From the NCBI GenBank assembly GCA_014529385.2, contig CM043962.1:124170470-124234469 (forward strand): a stretch of 64,000 nucleotides of DNA, read 5' to 3'. The stretch comes from Adiantum capillus-veneris. Taxonomy: Eukaryota; Streptophyta; Polypodiopsida; Polypodiales; Pteridaceae. The notes beneath the pieces were generated by a model. That model was not told the DNA's origin. It saw only the letters and a list, made by a program, of their open reading frames with translations, and did not search any database. This document shows, in pieces, positions 51,524 to 60,802 of the stretch. A program made the position numbers and the translations under genes. Every line of letters begins with the position of its first letter. Position 1 is the first letter of the stretch.

Positions 51524-51849
51524 AATGTTGAATGCAACTTTTGGTCCCAGTCAGTTCTCGACTCAGATACAATCTTCGTAAGGACCGTGCATATGGTTTT
51601 GTTTGTTGCTTCAGCTTGTCCGTTTGCTTGTGGATGATACGGGGCTGATTTCCTATGGATTACCATGAATTCATCTAGAAGGATCTCTATCACTTCATTT
51701 ATGAAATGTGTGCCTCGATCACTCACAATTTCTATTGGCAATCCATATCGTACAAAGACGTATTCATATAGAAATTGTGCCGTGGTCCTGGCATCTGCTT
51801 TTTGAGTTGCCTTTGCTTCGACCCACTTTGTTAGATAGTCTGTAGCCAC
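51508..51849 (-). CDS. element B integrase catalytic core
   Basis: Contains TDYLTKWVEAK, VFVRYGLPIEIVSDRGTHF with the second Asp (codon 51718-51720) and YHPQANGQAEATNK with the Glu (51610-51612), 35 residues apart as in DD35E. The first Asp is GIDYVGP in the next piece (51903-51905). One base change near 51850 and another near 51520 separate it from its neighbours. Confidence 0.88.
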   Translation of the reverse strand: MATDYLTKWVEAKATQKADARTTAQFLYEYVFVRYGLPIEIVSDRGTHFINEVIEILLDEFMVIHRKSAPYHPQANGQAEATNKTICTVLTKIVSESRTDWDQKLHSTLWHIG

Positions 51850-54152
51850 AATGATGTATTGTGCATGAGTCTTATATGTGGAGGTGAAATGGGTCCGACA
51901 TAATCAATCCCCCATTTTGCAAAAGCTCTTGCCCCCATCATTGGTCTAAGCGGCATATCATCTCTTTTAAGTGGTACTTTGGTCCGCTGACAGTCATCAC
52001 ACCGTTTAACGTATTCCTCAGCGTCCATATGTAATGTTGGCCACCATATTCCTGCGGCTAAGACAAGTTTTGCTGTCTTATCACCTGAGAAATGGCCTCC
52101 ACCTACTCCTCCATGAGCTTGCTCCAGGATTATCACATACTCAGACTCTGATGCGCAAATCCTAAGCTGGTTGTCTTTACCTCTCTTATAGAGTTGATCT
52201 CCTATTAAAGCGTAATCTCTAGCTTCTGTCTCTACAGATTTCTGACGAGCTTTTGACGTTCCTTCTGGGAAAGTTCTATTTGTGAGATATTCAACAATAT
52301 ACTGACTCCATTCTGGAGCGATCATTATCTGATATAATGTCGAATACTCTGCTGGCGGTTTTGATGAACATACAATACATACTGTGACATATTCATGTAC
52401 GCTTTCTTTCATTCCTGGCCAATAGACTCCCAATTGTAACAAATTCCTATATGTGTTCCTTCTTGAACAATGAAATGCACATTCCTGAACATGTGCTTCG
52501 CGCAGATATATATTATATTCCTCAGGATTGATGCATAGTCGTAAAACATGATCATTTCCCAATTGATACAACCTTCCTGCAATCAATTGAAGATTCTTGG
52601 ATTGCTGAATAGCAATATGTTTCAGGTTGTATTCTCTTCTATCGAACTCTCCTCCATAGGTTAATAGGTTAACGACATTTTGAGACCACTTAGGTATCAT
52701 TTCTATGTTGAACAAGTACGCGTCTGGCATGTCGTCATCTACTCCTATAGGGTCTTCTCCATTCGTCAATCGCGAAAGATGATCAGCTCTAAGATGTGTT
52801 TTTCCTTTCTTTACTACTACCGTGAAGTCGAATTCCAGTAAGATAATGAACCATCTCACTATTCTCCCGGTATTGCATGGTTTATTCACTAGGTAGAGCA
52901 AGGCTTGGTGATCCGTAAAAAACACAAACTTGTTGGCTAGAAGATAATGCCGAAATTTCTTCACAGCATAGATCATTCCTAATCCTTCTCGCTCTGTTGT
53001 GGTGTAATTCTTCTCTGCATTGTTGAGCTGTCGACTGGCGTAACAGATAGGAAAATCCATGTTTCCTTCTTCTGGCTGAGCCAGAATGCATCCTATTGCA
53101 TATGCCGAAGCATCTATGTGCACATGGAATATCTTCTCCCAATCTGGTGATTTCAAGACTGGAGCAGTAATGAGTGCCTCTTTCAATTTCTTGAATGATT
53201 CCTCACACTCCTCTGTCCATTCAAAGTTCACTATTAGCCTGTAAAGTGGTTGGCCTATTATAGCGTACATGTAAATGAATCGTCTATAATATCTGCAATG
53301 TCCCATAAAGCTCTGTACTTGTTTCGCATTGGTTGGTCTAGGCATATCCACTATAACTTTTATCTTCTCTAAATCCGTGGATATTCCGTTTTGTGAGACA
53401 ATATGTCCCAGAATTCTGCCCTGTCGGACCATAAACACACATTTCGCAGGATTGAGACAAATGTGATATGTCCTACATTTCTCAAATACTTTTCTTAGGT
53501 GTTCTAGATGCTCATCTCTCAGTAGAGAATGTACACATAAGTCATCCATGTATATTTCGAGAAACAACCTTAAGTATTCTTTGAAAGCATGCGTCATCAA
53601 CCTCTGGAAGGTTGCGGGAGCATTGGTTAGACCAAAAGGCATAACCCGATAAGCATAAATTCCCCACTCCGTTGCAAAAGTTGTTTTATGTTGATCTTCC
53701 AGTGCTATGGCTAGCTGGTTATATCCTGAAAAACCATCAAGAAAGGAGTATGTTGTTTTCCCTGATACACGCTCTAGAACATGATCAGTTATCGGCAGGG
53801 GATAATTGTCCCTGCTTGTTGCAGCATTCACTTTCTTTAAGTTGACACACACTCGGAGTTTTCCGTTCTTCTTAGGTACTACCCAATCGGTGTGTTCAAT
53901 CTCGTATATGAATTCAGCTTCCATTAGCTTATCTATCTCTTCCTTGATTCGCTTAGCAAAAGTATCATTATATGTGTATGGTCTCTGTCTGCTAGGCTTT
54001 GCGTCTTGTTTCAGTGGGATTGAGTGTTGGCATATCGATGGGTCAACTCCCTTTAAGTCCTTATAAGACCATGCAAACACATCCCTATACTCTCTGAGAA
54101 GACTCAAAAGTCTCTCTTCCTCGCCTGGAGACAAATCTGTGGCTATGTACAC
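51831..54152 (-). CDS. element B reverse transcriptase, RNase H and duplicated integrase zinc finger
   Basis: 773 open codons (the first, GTG, is inside the polyprotein). RT: VVPKKNGKLRVCVNLKKVN, YSFLDGFSGYNQ (Asp 139), PFGLTNAPATF, IYMDDLCVHS (201-204, at 53541-53552), LGHIVSQNGI. RNase H: HVHIDASAYAIG (D347), EREGLGMIYAVKKFRHYL (E389), FFTDHQALLYL (D414), LRADHLSRL (D457), all four catalytic residues present. Residues 481-600 and 607-726 are two copies of one module, each ending in an HHCC finger. The piece ends with the first Asp of the integrase core, then goes out of frame. No aRNH lies between RNase H and integrase. One base lost near 54150 (CCGGTG to CCGTG) disconnects it from the linker upstream. 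Confidence 0.93.
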   Translation of the reverse strand: MYIATDLSPGEEERLLSLLREYRDVFAWSYKDLKGVDPSICQHSIPLKQDAKPSRQRPYTYNDTFAKRIKEEIDKLMEAEFIYEIEHTDWVVPKKNGKLRVCVNLKKVNAATSRDNYPLPITDHVLERVSGKTTYSFLDGFSGYNQLAIALEDQHKTTFATEWGIYAYRVMPFGLTNAPATFQRLMTHAFKEYLRLFLEIYMDDLCVHSLLRDEHLEHLRKVFEKCRTYHICLNPAKCVFMVRQGRILGHIVSQNGISTDLEKIKVIVDMPRPTNAKQVQSFMGHCRYYRRFIYMYAIIGQPLYRLIVNFEWTEECEESFKKLKEALITAPVLKSPDWEKIFHVHIDASAYAIGCILAQPEEGNMDFPICYASRQLNNAEKNYTTTEREGLGMIYAVKKFRHYLLANKFVFFTDHQALLYLVNKPCNTGRIVRWFIILLEFDFTVVVKKGKTHLRADHLSRLTNGEDPIGVDDDMPDAYLFNIEMIPKWSQNVVNLLTYGGEFDRREYNLKHIAIQQSKNLQLIAGRLYQLGNDHVLRLCINPEEYNIYLREAHVQECAFHCSRRNTYRNLLQLGVYWPGMKESVHEYVTVCIVCSSKPPAEYSTLYQIMIAPEWSQYIVEYLTNRTFPEGTSKARQKSVETEARDYALIGDQLYKRGKDNQLRICASESEYVIILEQAHGGVGGGHFSGDKTAKLVLAAGIWWPTLHMDAEEYVKRCDDCQRTKVPLKRDDMPLRPMMGARAFAKWGIDYVGPISPPHIRLMHNTSLWLQTI
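51980..52712 (-). other. tandem duplication of the integrase N-terminal HHCC module
   Basis: Module 1 (residues 481-600): IPKWSQNVVNLLT, LYQLGNDHVLRLC, H553, H561, 30 residues, C592-x2-C595. Module 2 (607-726): APEWSQYIVEYLTN, LYKRGKDNQLRIC, H680, H687, 30 residues, C718-x2-C721. Trp-Ser-Gln, LY...G.D..LR.C, both His and both Cys recur at a constant offset of 126-127 residues (378 bp). All zinc ligands are kept in both. Confidence 0.9.
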
Positions 54153-54982
54153 GGTCTAGGTGGCTCACCTGGAGCTGCTAAATCAACTTTTTTTGCATCC
54201 TCCGGTCCGTCATAAGATTCGTTCTCCTTCCTCTCTCGAATAGGTGGGGTTAATATCACCTTCCTATCCTCTATTGTGAATTTCCTATAGTGAGAGGGAA
54301 CATCCATGTTTTCCTTGATTTTGACGTTTTCGTCCTCTCCACTCTCAATTTCTGTCGTCCAAACTTCCTTCAGAGTTTTCTTGAGCTCTCTGTACTTGTT
54401 TCTACGTTCTAACTTGGACTCCGTGTATTCTCTGTTGCGCTTGTTCTTTTCTGATTTTTCTGTTTCAGTTTTCGTTCCATTCTTTTGAACTTGATTTCTT
54501 GAGCCTCTTTTGTCTTTTCGTAAGCTCTTTTGATCACTGCCTCTCATTCTTCCAGAAATCTTATCCTTAACACAATCTTCAGCCTTTACTAGCATTAGGA
54601 ATTGATTTTTTCCTCTTATTCTAGGCATCGGATTGGTTCTAACCCCTTTTGTTTTTTTCTTTGCTCTATAGTGTTTCTGGCGTTGTTTAGTTTGGTTCGG
54701 AAAATCATAAAATCGGACATCCGTTATAGTTTCTTCGTTTCCGCTTGAATTGTCCGTTGACTCGTTGTCTGCTTCATTTCCCCACTCTGGATGATTGGGA
54801 ATGTCGTGAAACACCTCTTCTTCATCTTCCTTTTCCAGTGTATCGTTCTTTTCAGTTTCTTTTTCGAGTACAGTTCTCAACATGAAATACGGAACCACGT
54901 CGTACCCGTCCTTGTCGCAAAATTTTGTTGTGGGACCATCCGAATTGCACAAACATCTAGGGTTGCTAGAATGTGTGTCCAT
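54143..54982 (-). CDS. element B charged linker between protease 1 and RT
   Basis: 279 codons, very rich in Lys, Glu, Arg and Asn (KNGTKTETEKSEKNKRNREY), with no domain. It starts out of frame with PR1 because of one missing base near 54940 (CCAGAATT in A against CCGAATT). Most of it is absent from A. Confidence 0.75.
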   Translation of the reverse strand: MDTHSSNPRCLCNSDGPTTKFCDKDGYDVVPYFMLRTVLEKETEKNDTLEKEDEEEVFHDIPNHPEWGNEADNESTDNSSGNEETITDVRFYDFPNQTKQRQKHYRAKKKTKGVRTNPMPRIRGKNQFLMLVKAEDCVKDKISGRMRGSDQKSLRKDKRGSRNQVQKNGTKTETEKSEKNKRNREYTESKLERRNKYRELKKTLKEVWTTEIESGEDENVKIKENMDVPSHYRKFTIEDRKVILTPPIRERKENESYDGPEDAKKVDLAAPGEPPRPCT

Positions 54983-55824
54983 TCTAATGGTTCAAACGTG
55001 TCCTCTGGAAAGGGTTCTCCTACATAAGTTTCGTCTTCGATAGCCCTTTCTAAAACACATTCTTCTCGTTTCAGACTTCCACATTTCGAAGCTCCACACA
55101 TCCATAACTCCTTGGGTTTACCTAACCAAGCTGGAAATTCGGATCCCGCCAAAGTAGCTGAATCAAACTCCTCTACCGGTGTTCGGTTCACATCTTTGTA
55201 GCTATGGTCTTTCAGGTTCACACGTGTAGTGGTTTCCATATTTCTCAAGTATATGTGATCGTAGCCCCAATCTTGGACCATTTTCAACTGTCTCATGAAT
55301 GGTCTTCCCAATATGATATCATAGTTATTCTCCTTGGCAAAATCGACAATAGCAAAAGTATGTTCGTATTCAATGCCGCAAGAAGTCACTACAACTTTCT
55401 CTAATAACCCCATAGGTTTCTCCATGTGTCCATCTACTAATTGGAGTTTCAACCTAGTCTTCCTTATTGCTGGTTTCCCCCATTTTTTCCAGATTTCTTT
55501 TGTAGCAATGGCTACCCCTGCTCCGCTGTCTAGTATTGCCATCGTCTTCACTCCTTGGAATTCAACTGGTAAGGTTGTATTCCCCTCTTCACCTTCGCAA
55601 TACTCTCCGACCTTGTTTAAGGGTACAGGCTTAGCGTTCTTTTGTGGCTTTCTCAGCTCCTCTATGCTCTCTTGCAATCTCGATGTTGGATCTTTTATCC
55701 CGAATTTCTCCAAGCATTTTCCTACAGTGGTCGACATATGTGGTCTTAGCCTCAAAAGCTCAGCTAAAGTGATAGTGCATGTCACTGGTGTTGACAAAAT
55801 CTCTATCAATCCTTGCGAGTCCAT
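54877..55824 (-). CDS. element B protease 1
   Basis: 315 codons from MDSQGLIEIL. DSG at 55519-55530 and DIILGRPFM about 70 residues on, the canonical gypsy retropepsin before RT. Upstream a CGA to TGA change (55846-55848) breaks the link to gag. The last about 25 codons are out of frame. Confidence 0.88.
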   Translation of the reverse strand: MDSQGLIEILSTPVTCTITLAELLRLRPHMSTTVGKCLEKFGIKDPTSRLQESIEELRKPQKNAKPVPLNKVGEYCEGEEGNTTLPVEFQGVKTMAILDSGAGVAIATKEIWKKWGKPAIRKTRLKLQLVDGHMEKPMGLLEKVVVTSCGIEYEHTFAIVDFAKENNYDIILGRPFMRQLKMVQDWGYDHIYLRNMETTTRVNLKDHSYKDVNRTPVEEFDSATLAGSEFPAWLGKPKELWMCGASKCGSLKREECVLERAIEDETYVGEPFPEDTFEPLEWTHILATLDVCAIRMVPQQNFATRTGTTWFRISC

Positions 55825-55939
55825 GACTTTTTCTGATGAGATTTTTCATGAGGGAAGTGCTCTAATCTCGGATTTTGCTTCATACTCTCCTAAGTATGAA
55901 GGTAAGGTTTTCAGTGAAATAGGTTTGCTCTCCATTGTT

Positions 55940-57259
55940 CTAACAGAGTCCCCCATCTCCCCAGTAAGATTGCAGATCCAAGTCCACTTGAGATCCTGCC
56001 TCAAATTCCACTATGGGAGGATTCCTGATGTCCTTTTCCCAATTTGTCTGATTAGCTTGGCAACTTAGCTCGTTTGCAAAGTTTGCCTCTCTCACTTGTT
56101 TCCAAAATTCATTGTAATCCTCATCTTTTCCGTAAATCCTCTGTATGACTGGATGAAAACTCTCTATCTCTTGATGGGTTGTGTTCAATACTATGCGGTC
56201 ATCCTTTTGTGTATTTTCAGGCTTTTGTGCACTGGGAGTCTTTTCAGCTAACCGTGAAACGATAGTCTCTTGCTGGATTGGGTTTTGCTTTCCACAATTC
56301 ATTGTTTCTTTTGGTGGTTCTAATAAGGCTTGTGCAGTCTCGATCATTCTCTGGCACATTTCAAGTCTCTGCTTTTCCAATTCCGCGTTTGGGTATGTCA
56401 TCCACCTCTGTTCTTGTGTTTGGTTGTTCTTTAACCTAGCTTCATAAGCTCTCATCAGTGCGTCCAATGGTTCGTGTACTTTGTCGACTAGCACTGATCC
56501 CCCTGAGCTTAAGCTCGTTGTTTCTTTGATACTCTTTTGTTTCGTTCTTTCCGGGCTCATCTCTCGTTTCCCGTTTTGACTCTCAAGTTTTTCTAATCTA
56601 GATTTAGTTTGCTTTAGTTCCTCAGCTAGAATAGCGTCTTCACGTTCTTTTCTCAACTTCATGCGTGCTTTTCTAGCTTTCCATGTGTTTTTCTGACTCC
56701 GCGGTCCTTGACTAACCACTTCAGTCGCTAACTTTCCATTCTCAGGTTCTCTAGTGGTTTTCTTAGCTTGAGCTCTAGTAGCAACTTGCGTTGGTATCAG
56801 AGTTTCATTTTCAGACCCACTGCTGGTAGGAATAGTTTCTAACATATTCAATGTCGTCTTTTGCACTTTGTTTGGATTCTTTGAACAATCCTCAATGAAG
56901 TGAGTAACCCCACACTCAGTGCAATAAGCGTTAATTCTAATGATTTCCGTATGTGGGCAAACATTCATCAGATGGTCACCTCCACACTTGTAACAGGGTC
57001 CTAGTGCTGGTCTTGGTCCCATTTGATTCGTCCTTTGTGGATAGGATGGTCTTTGTCCTGTTAACCCTCCATGAGCTATGAACATCAATGTTCTTGCGTC
57101 CAAATTGTATCTCTCTTCATCATAAGCACTTGTAATTGTTAGTATTCCAACATTCCCAATCATGCCCCATGGTTCTGGTTGTTTGGGTTCTTCTGGTGGG
57201 TAATACATAGTTGGAGACATGTGTGCACCAGATTCTTCATAATAGGCTTGAACAGGCAC
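55940..57259 (-). CDS. element B gag, zinc knuckles and coiled C-terminus
   Basis: 439 open codons including the two C-x2-C-x3-H-x4-C knuckles and the Glu/Lys/Gln-rich tail. It reads through the A stop position (TGG here) but ends nine codons later because one extra base near 55950 shifts the frame before PR1. A TAG at 57275-57277 (CAG in A) separates it from the capsid part. Confidence 0.85.
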   Translation of the reverse strand: MPVQAYYEESGAHMSPTMYYPPEEPKQPEPWGMIGNVGILTITSAYDEERYNLDARTLMFIAHGGLTGQRPSYPQRTNQMGPRPALGPCYKCGGDHLMNVCPHTEIIRINAYCTECGVTHFIEDCSKNPNKVQKTTLNMLETIPTSSGSENETLIPTQVATRAQAKKTTREPENGKLATEVVSQGPRSQKNTWKARKARMKLRKEREDAILAEELKQTKSRLEKLESQNGKREMSPERTKQKSIKETTSLSSGGSVLVDKVHEPLDALMRAYEARLKNNQTQEQRWMTYPNAELEKQRLEMCQRMIETAQALLEPPKETMNCGKQNPIQQETIVSRLAEKTPSAQKPENTQKDDRIVLNTTHQEIESFHPVIQRIYGKDEDYNEFWKQVREANFANELSCQANQTNWEKDIRNPPIVEFEAGSQVDLDLQSYWGDGGLC

Positions 57260-57274
57260 TAAGGCTTGTTCTTC

Positions 57275-58534
57275 CTAATTCTCTAAGGTTGGTGCATATC
57301 TAATGCCCACTGGTCTTGCTCCTGGTAAAGGTGGTTGTTGTCCCAATACCGGTTGCGGTCTTTCTATCCCCATAGGTCCTGGTACACTTCCCGTTGGGTA
57401 TCGAGGTACTGGATGTATCTGAGGTGGTGCTAATTGAGCAGGAGGTGCATACTGGCGCTCCCTTACATACCCTTTGTTGTAATAACACTCCTCTGTTGGA
57501 TGATTTGTCCATTTTTGTTCAATAGCACACCATTTCAGTGTTTTTGGCAATGGTTTTTGGTATGGTGCCATCCTTTTTAGAGCATCTTCTATCATTTGCT
57601 CTACATTTGGCATGGTTGTTGTTTGAACATTCTTTTTAGTGGTAGTCTCGCTCGCTACGGAGGAGGAGCTACTGGATGCAAAATCTGTATGCGCTGTCAC
57701 CTCTCCATAAACCGTACAGTTATCCACTAAGTACAATGCCTCTCTCGTTACTTGCTCGAAACTTGTACAAGCTTTCAAGTGCAAGTCCTTCTTGAGAGTG
57801 TCATTCCTCAGTCCCTCAATAAAGAGAACAGATAGTCTGTCATCTTGTGGTCGTTCACGTACTGGACATCTCTCAATGTATTGTTTGAAGCGAAGTGAAG
57901 CTTCCTTCACTTTTTCGTGTTCTGTCTCTTTAAAAGTATATATTTGTGAGACCGTATTGTGCTTAATCCCTCGTTTTGAGAATTCCTCAGCAAACTCTCT
58001 TAGCAAATGGTCAATGTCATGGAATCCCCCTATGTTCATTGGTTGAAACCATGTCAATGCAGTACCTTCTAGAGTAAGACCAAATCCCTCGTATTGTGTA
58101 TGGAAATCTGTTATCTGCTCAGCTCTTAAGACTTGCTTAAAGAGTGACACATGTGCATACGGATCTCCTGAACCACCATACTTCTTTGGCATACACTTGG
58201 CTACTTGAGATGGTCTCATACGTCTATGATCTGCTACCAATCTCATTGCTCCTGTGTCTCGGCTAAAGCTTTCTCTAGCATCATGGACTTCATGGGTTAC
58301 CCTTGTCGGTTCCTCTGCCCTGAATCTACTACTGGGAGGTAAATGTGATGGTTCCGCTTCAAACCTTGGACCTGGAGTGGTATAGGTGGGGATTGGAACT
58401 GCACTACCTCGATTCGTCTCCATTGACTCTCTGGAATGTAATGATCCCATTGGTCCGAGCTTCGAGTCCCAAGGTTGACTGAAAGAGTCAGCAACCTGAG
58501 TTCTTTGTCCTCCTGTTGTCATTGAGTTTTGCAC
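57275..58534 (-). CDS. element B gag capsid region
   Basis: 419 codons collinear with A 21436-22640 and, unlike A, in frame with the N-terminal extension (VADSFSQPWDSKLGPMGS). Includes KYGGSGDPYAHVSLFKQVL and ALTWFQPMNIGG of the Retrotrans_gag type, then the Pro-rich region. Confidence 0.85.
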   Translation of the reverse strand: MQNSMTTGGQRTQVADSFSQPWDSKLGPMGSLHSRESMETNRGSAVPIPTYTTPGPRFEAEPSHLPPSSRFRAEEPTRVTHEVHDARESFSRDTGAMRLVADHRRMRPSQVAKCMPKKYGGSGDPYAHVSLFKQVLRAEQITDFHTQYEGFGLTLEGTALTWFQPMNIGGFHDIDHLLREFAEEFSKRGIKHNTVSQIYTFKETEHEKVKEASLRFKQYIERCPVRERPQDDRLSVLFIEGLRNDTLKKDLHLKACTSFEQVTREALYLVDNCTVYGEVTAHTDFASSSSSSVASETTTKKNVQTTTMPNVEQMIEDALKRMAPYQKPLPKTLKWCAIEQKWTNHPTEECYYNKGYVRERQYAPPAQLAPPQIHPVPRYPTGSVPGPMGIERPQPVLGQQPPLPGARPVGIRYAPTLEN

Positions 58535-59374
58535 TCCAGTTGTTGGTGCTGGTCTATGTGAGCTAGAAGTAACATAATACTGATGTAGTGGTCCCCCAAA
58601 GTATGTTTATCCTTCTAATTCTTTCTTGCCCATTGTTGAGTATTGCCTGCCATACTTATCGTAAGCGGCAATTTTCACTTCCGATCCCTCTGTGTAGGTA
58701 AAGACATAGAGTCTTTTTTTGTCTGTCAACTCTCCGGTGTAGGGTTCTTCACATCTATAATAGAGATCTTGCTCCCCATTATTATATTTGTATAGCCCCA
58801 CATAGATGTTATCAGTGTTGATCCTTGTAGTTTCATTCTCTCTTCTTAACCTCGCATTAGGGAAGTTCATTATTGGTGCTTTCTCCTCGAGTTCTTCATC
58901 TATTTTGGCTTTGGTGCCCATCAATCCCCACATGTCCACAATGTTAGGGTTTAGGACTACCAAGTACATGGTACCCTCGTCATCTAGATATCTATCTCCG
59001 CTATAGCTCACAGGCACTAAGTCCTTGAACTCACTAGGTCTCTCTTCTATCTTTACACAATAGCGGTCCATTCCATCTTTGTAGATCTTTGCACCTTGCT
59101 CATTGTCGTACTGATATTTTATGAACAATAGCTTCATTGTGGCGGAAGGGTTTGATGATCCTACTGCCATATTTTCTCTGTTGTTTCTGTTCGAGTGTTC
59201 GGTGAAAATCTCGTAAGACCTCTCCGAAGAAGTATTAGAAACACTTCCTTCAAAGATCGGCTCTAATGGTTGCACCCAACTTTGGTTTACACTTCCCTCG
59301 GTTGATATGACACTTGCTGGTTCCCCTTGTTTTGGTTGATTATTCCCGAGATTCCTGCCCGATCTCAAATTCAT
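58535..59374 (-). pseudogene. element B gag N-terminal extension
   Basis: Starts at ATG 59374 (MNLRSGRNLG), collinear with A 22552-23520. One stop, TAA at 58607-58609, replaces TAT of A (a transversion). The rest is open and continues into the capsid part. Confidence 0.75.
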
Positions 59375-59542
59375 CAATTCCCCTAAAGGACTGTAACTTT
59401 TCCGTCTCGACAATTTGTTTTCCCCAGGTTTTTGTGGTCAGAATTGATCCAATCTAACTGATACTTGGTCAATTGTTTAATCTTGTCAGTTGGACAACTT
59501 CTGTTTCATCAAGTGAGAATTTTGTTGCAGTTATGCTGAAAA

Positions 59543-60263
59543 AGACATTATACGCGTATGATGTCTTTTTTCACAGATTTTGACTATTTTGGTTATGCTC
59601 ACTCTCAGTGGCCCCTTTATGCTCTGTTCACTCACAAAATTCAGTTTGAACTCTGTTTGAGCAAGTTATGGCTAGTTCAGGCTTTTCTTGGAAATTTTCC
59701 GCTTTTGACTTGTTTTTTGGGTCAATTGTGATCCAAATGGGATGAAACTTGAAATATAACCTCTAGACAGCTATTACAATGGATCTGTGTTAGCAAAGTA
59801 TCAAAATATGTCCAAAATTAGGTCAAAGACATCATATGCGTATGATGTCTTTTTCATCAATTTGGGTCCAAACTTGATATTTATGCTTCCTACAGTGCCT
59901 GTAACAATCTTGTCAGGTCAGATATAAAAAATAAGCAGTGGATGTGCCAAAAGACATTATACGCGTATGATGTCTTTTGTCCCAGATTTTGACTATTTTT
60001 GGTTTTAAGCCTTCTCCAATGTTTATAATTGAGTTTCAAGTGCTTTTGTCAGGTTTGAATGTAAAAACAAGATCTGAATCCAAAATTTCCTATTCTTTGC
60101 GTTTCTTGGACTCCCACTTGTCTTTTTGGGTTTCTTTGAGTGTTAATGCTCTTGTTTTAAGTTGATCTTAGGGTAAAACCCCCCTTCTAAACACTCTGGT
60201 AAAGTAAAATTTTCAATTTTAGTCTCTATTTAGGTCCTAAGACATCATACGCGTATGATGTCT
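59543..60263. repeat. array of four 24-bp palindromes in the 5' leader of element B
   Basis: Copies at 59543-59566, 59827-59850, 59952-59975 and 60240-60263 (the last perfect, the others with the same single mismatches as in A). Distances are 284, 125 and 288 bp, identical to A. Confidence 0.93.
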
Positions 60264-60782
60264 AAAGTTGCAGATTTCCAGTTTTTCAGCACAGAACTCT
60301 TCCAATAGCTCTTTTAAGTGCTCAGCAACAATCAGTTACACAGAAAATTTTTCTGAACTTTGTTTATTGCATATTTCACTACCAAAGGGACTTTTTCAGT
60401 GATCTAACATGCAATCAAACACATCAAGCAAATAGAACACCAATTGATAGCTCTAGATCAGGATCAAATCAAGCCCTACCTAAGCTACTTCTAATCATAA
60501 AATGGATTTTTTGTAATTGAAAATATAAAGAGATTTACTACCACACAGGAGTAGCAAATGCTTTTTATGTCAACAACCACTTAAACACCATAAAAAACAA
60601 TCTAATCTAAGCTAAACTAAAAATACTGTCAACACGGAAGACCCAGGAATACCCCACTTCCTAGTATCTCTCGAGACCTTCAGAGTCCACCACTCCTAGA
60701 TCTTTTCTAACTAAAGTATACAAAGTAGTTTATACGACTCACCTCGTAGGATTAGTCTAAGGTCACCTACTTAGGGCTCTCG

Positions 60783-60800
60783 TCCCCGGCAGCGGCGCCA
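60783..60800 (-). promoter_or_regulatory. primer binding site of element B (tRNA-Asp)
   Basis: TGGCGCCGCTGCCGGGGA on the minus strand, two bases from the LTR, same as in A with the same single mismatch. Confidence 0.85.
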
Positions 60801-60802
60801 AA

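Larger units (their letters stand above)
51379..54855 (-). other. segment present in B and deleted in A
   Basis: The 3,477 bp missing from A, a multiple of three, lies between TCAG at 51375-51378 and TCAG at 54852-54855; A keeps one TCAG (about 19000-19003). There is no GT-AG or other intron boundary on the minus strand. It covers RT, RNase H, both HHCC domains and the integrase core. Confidence 0.9.

Noticed and set aside
51379-54855. The A/B length difference considered as a spliced intron
   Set aside because: No GT-AG or AT-AC boundary at any alignment of the TCAG repeat, and the segment encodes RT and integrase.
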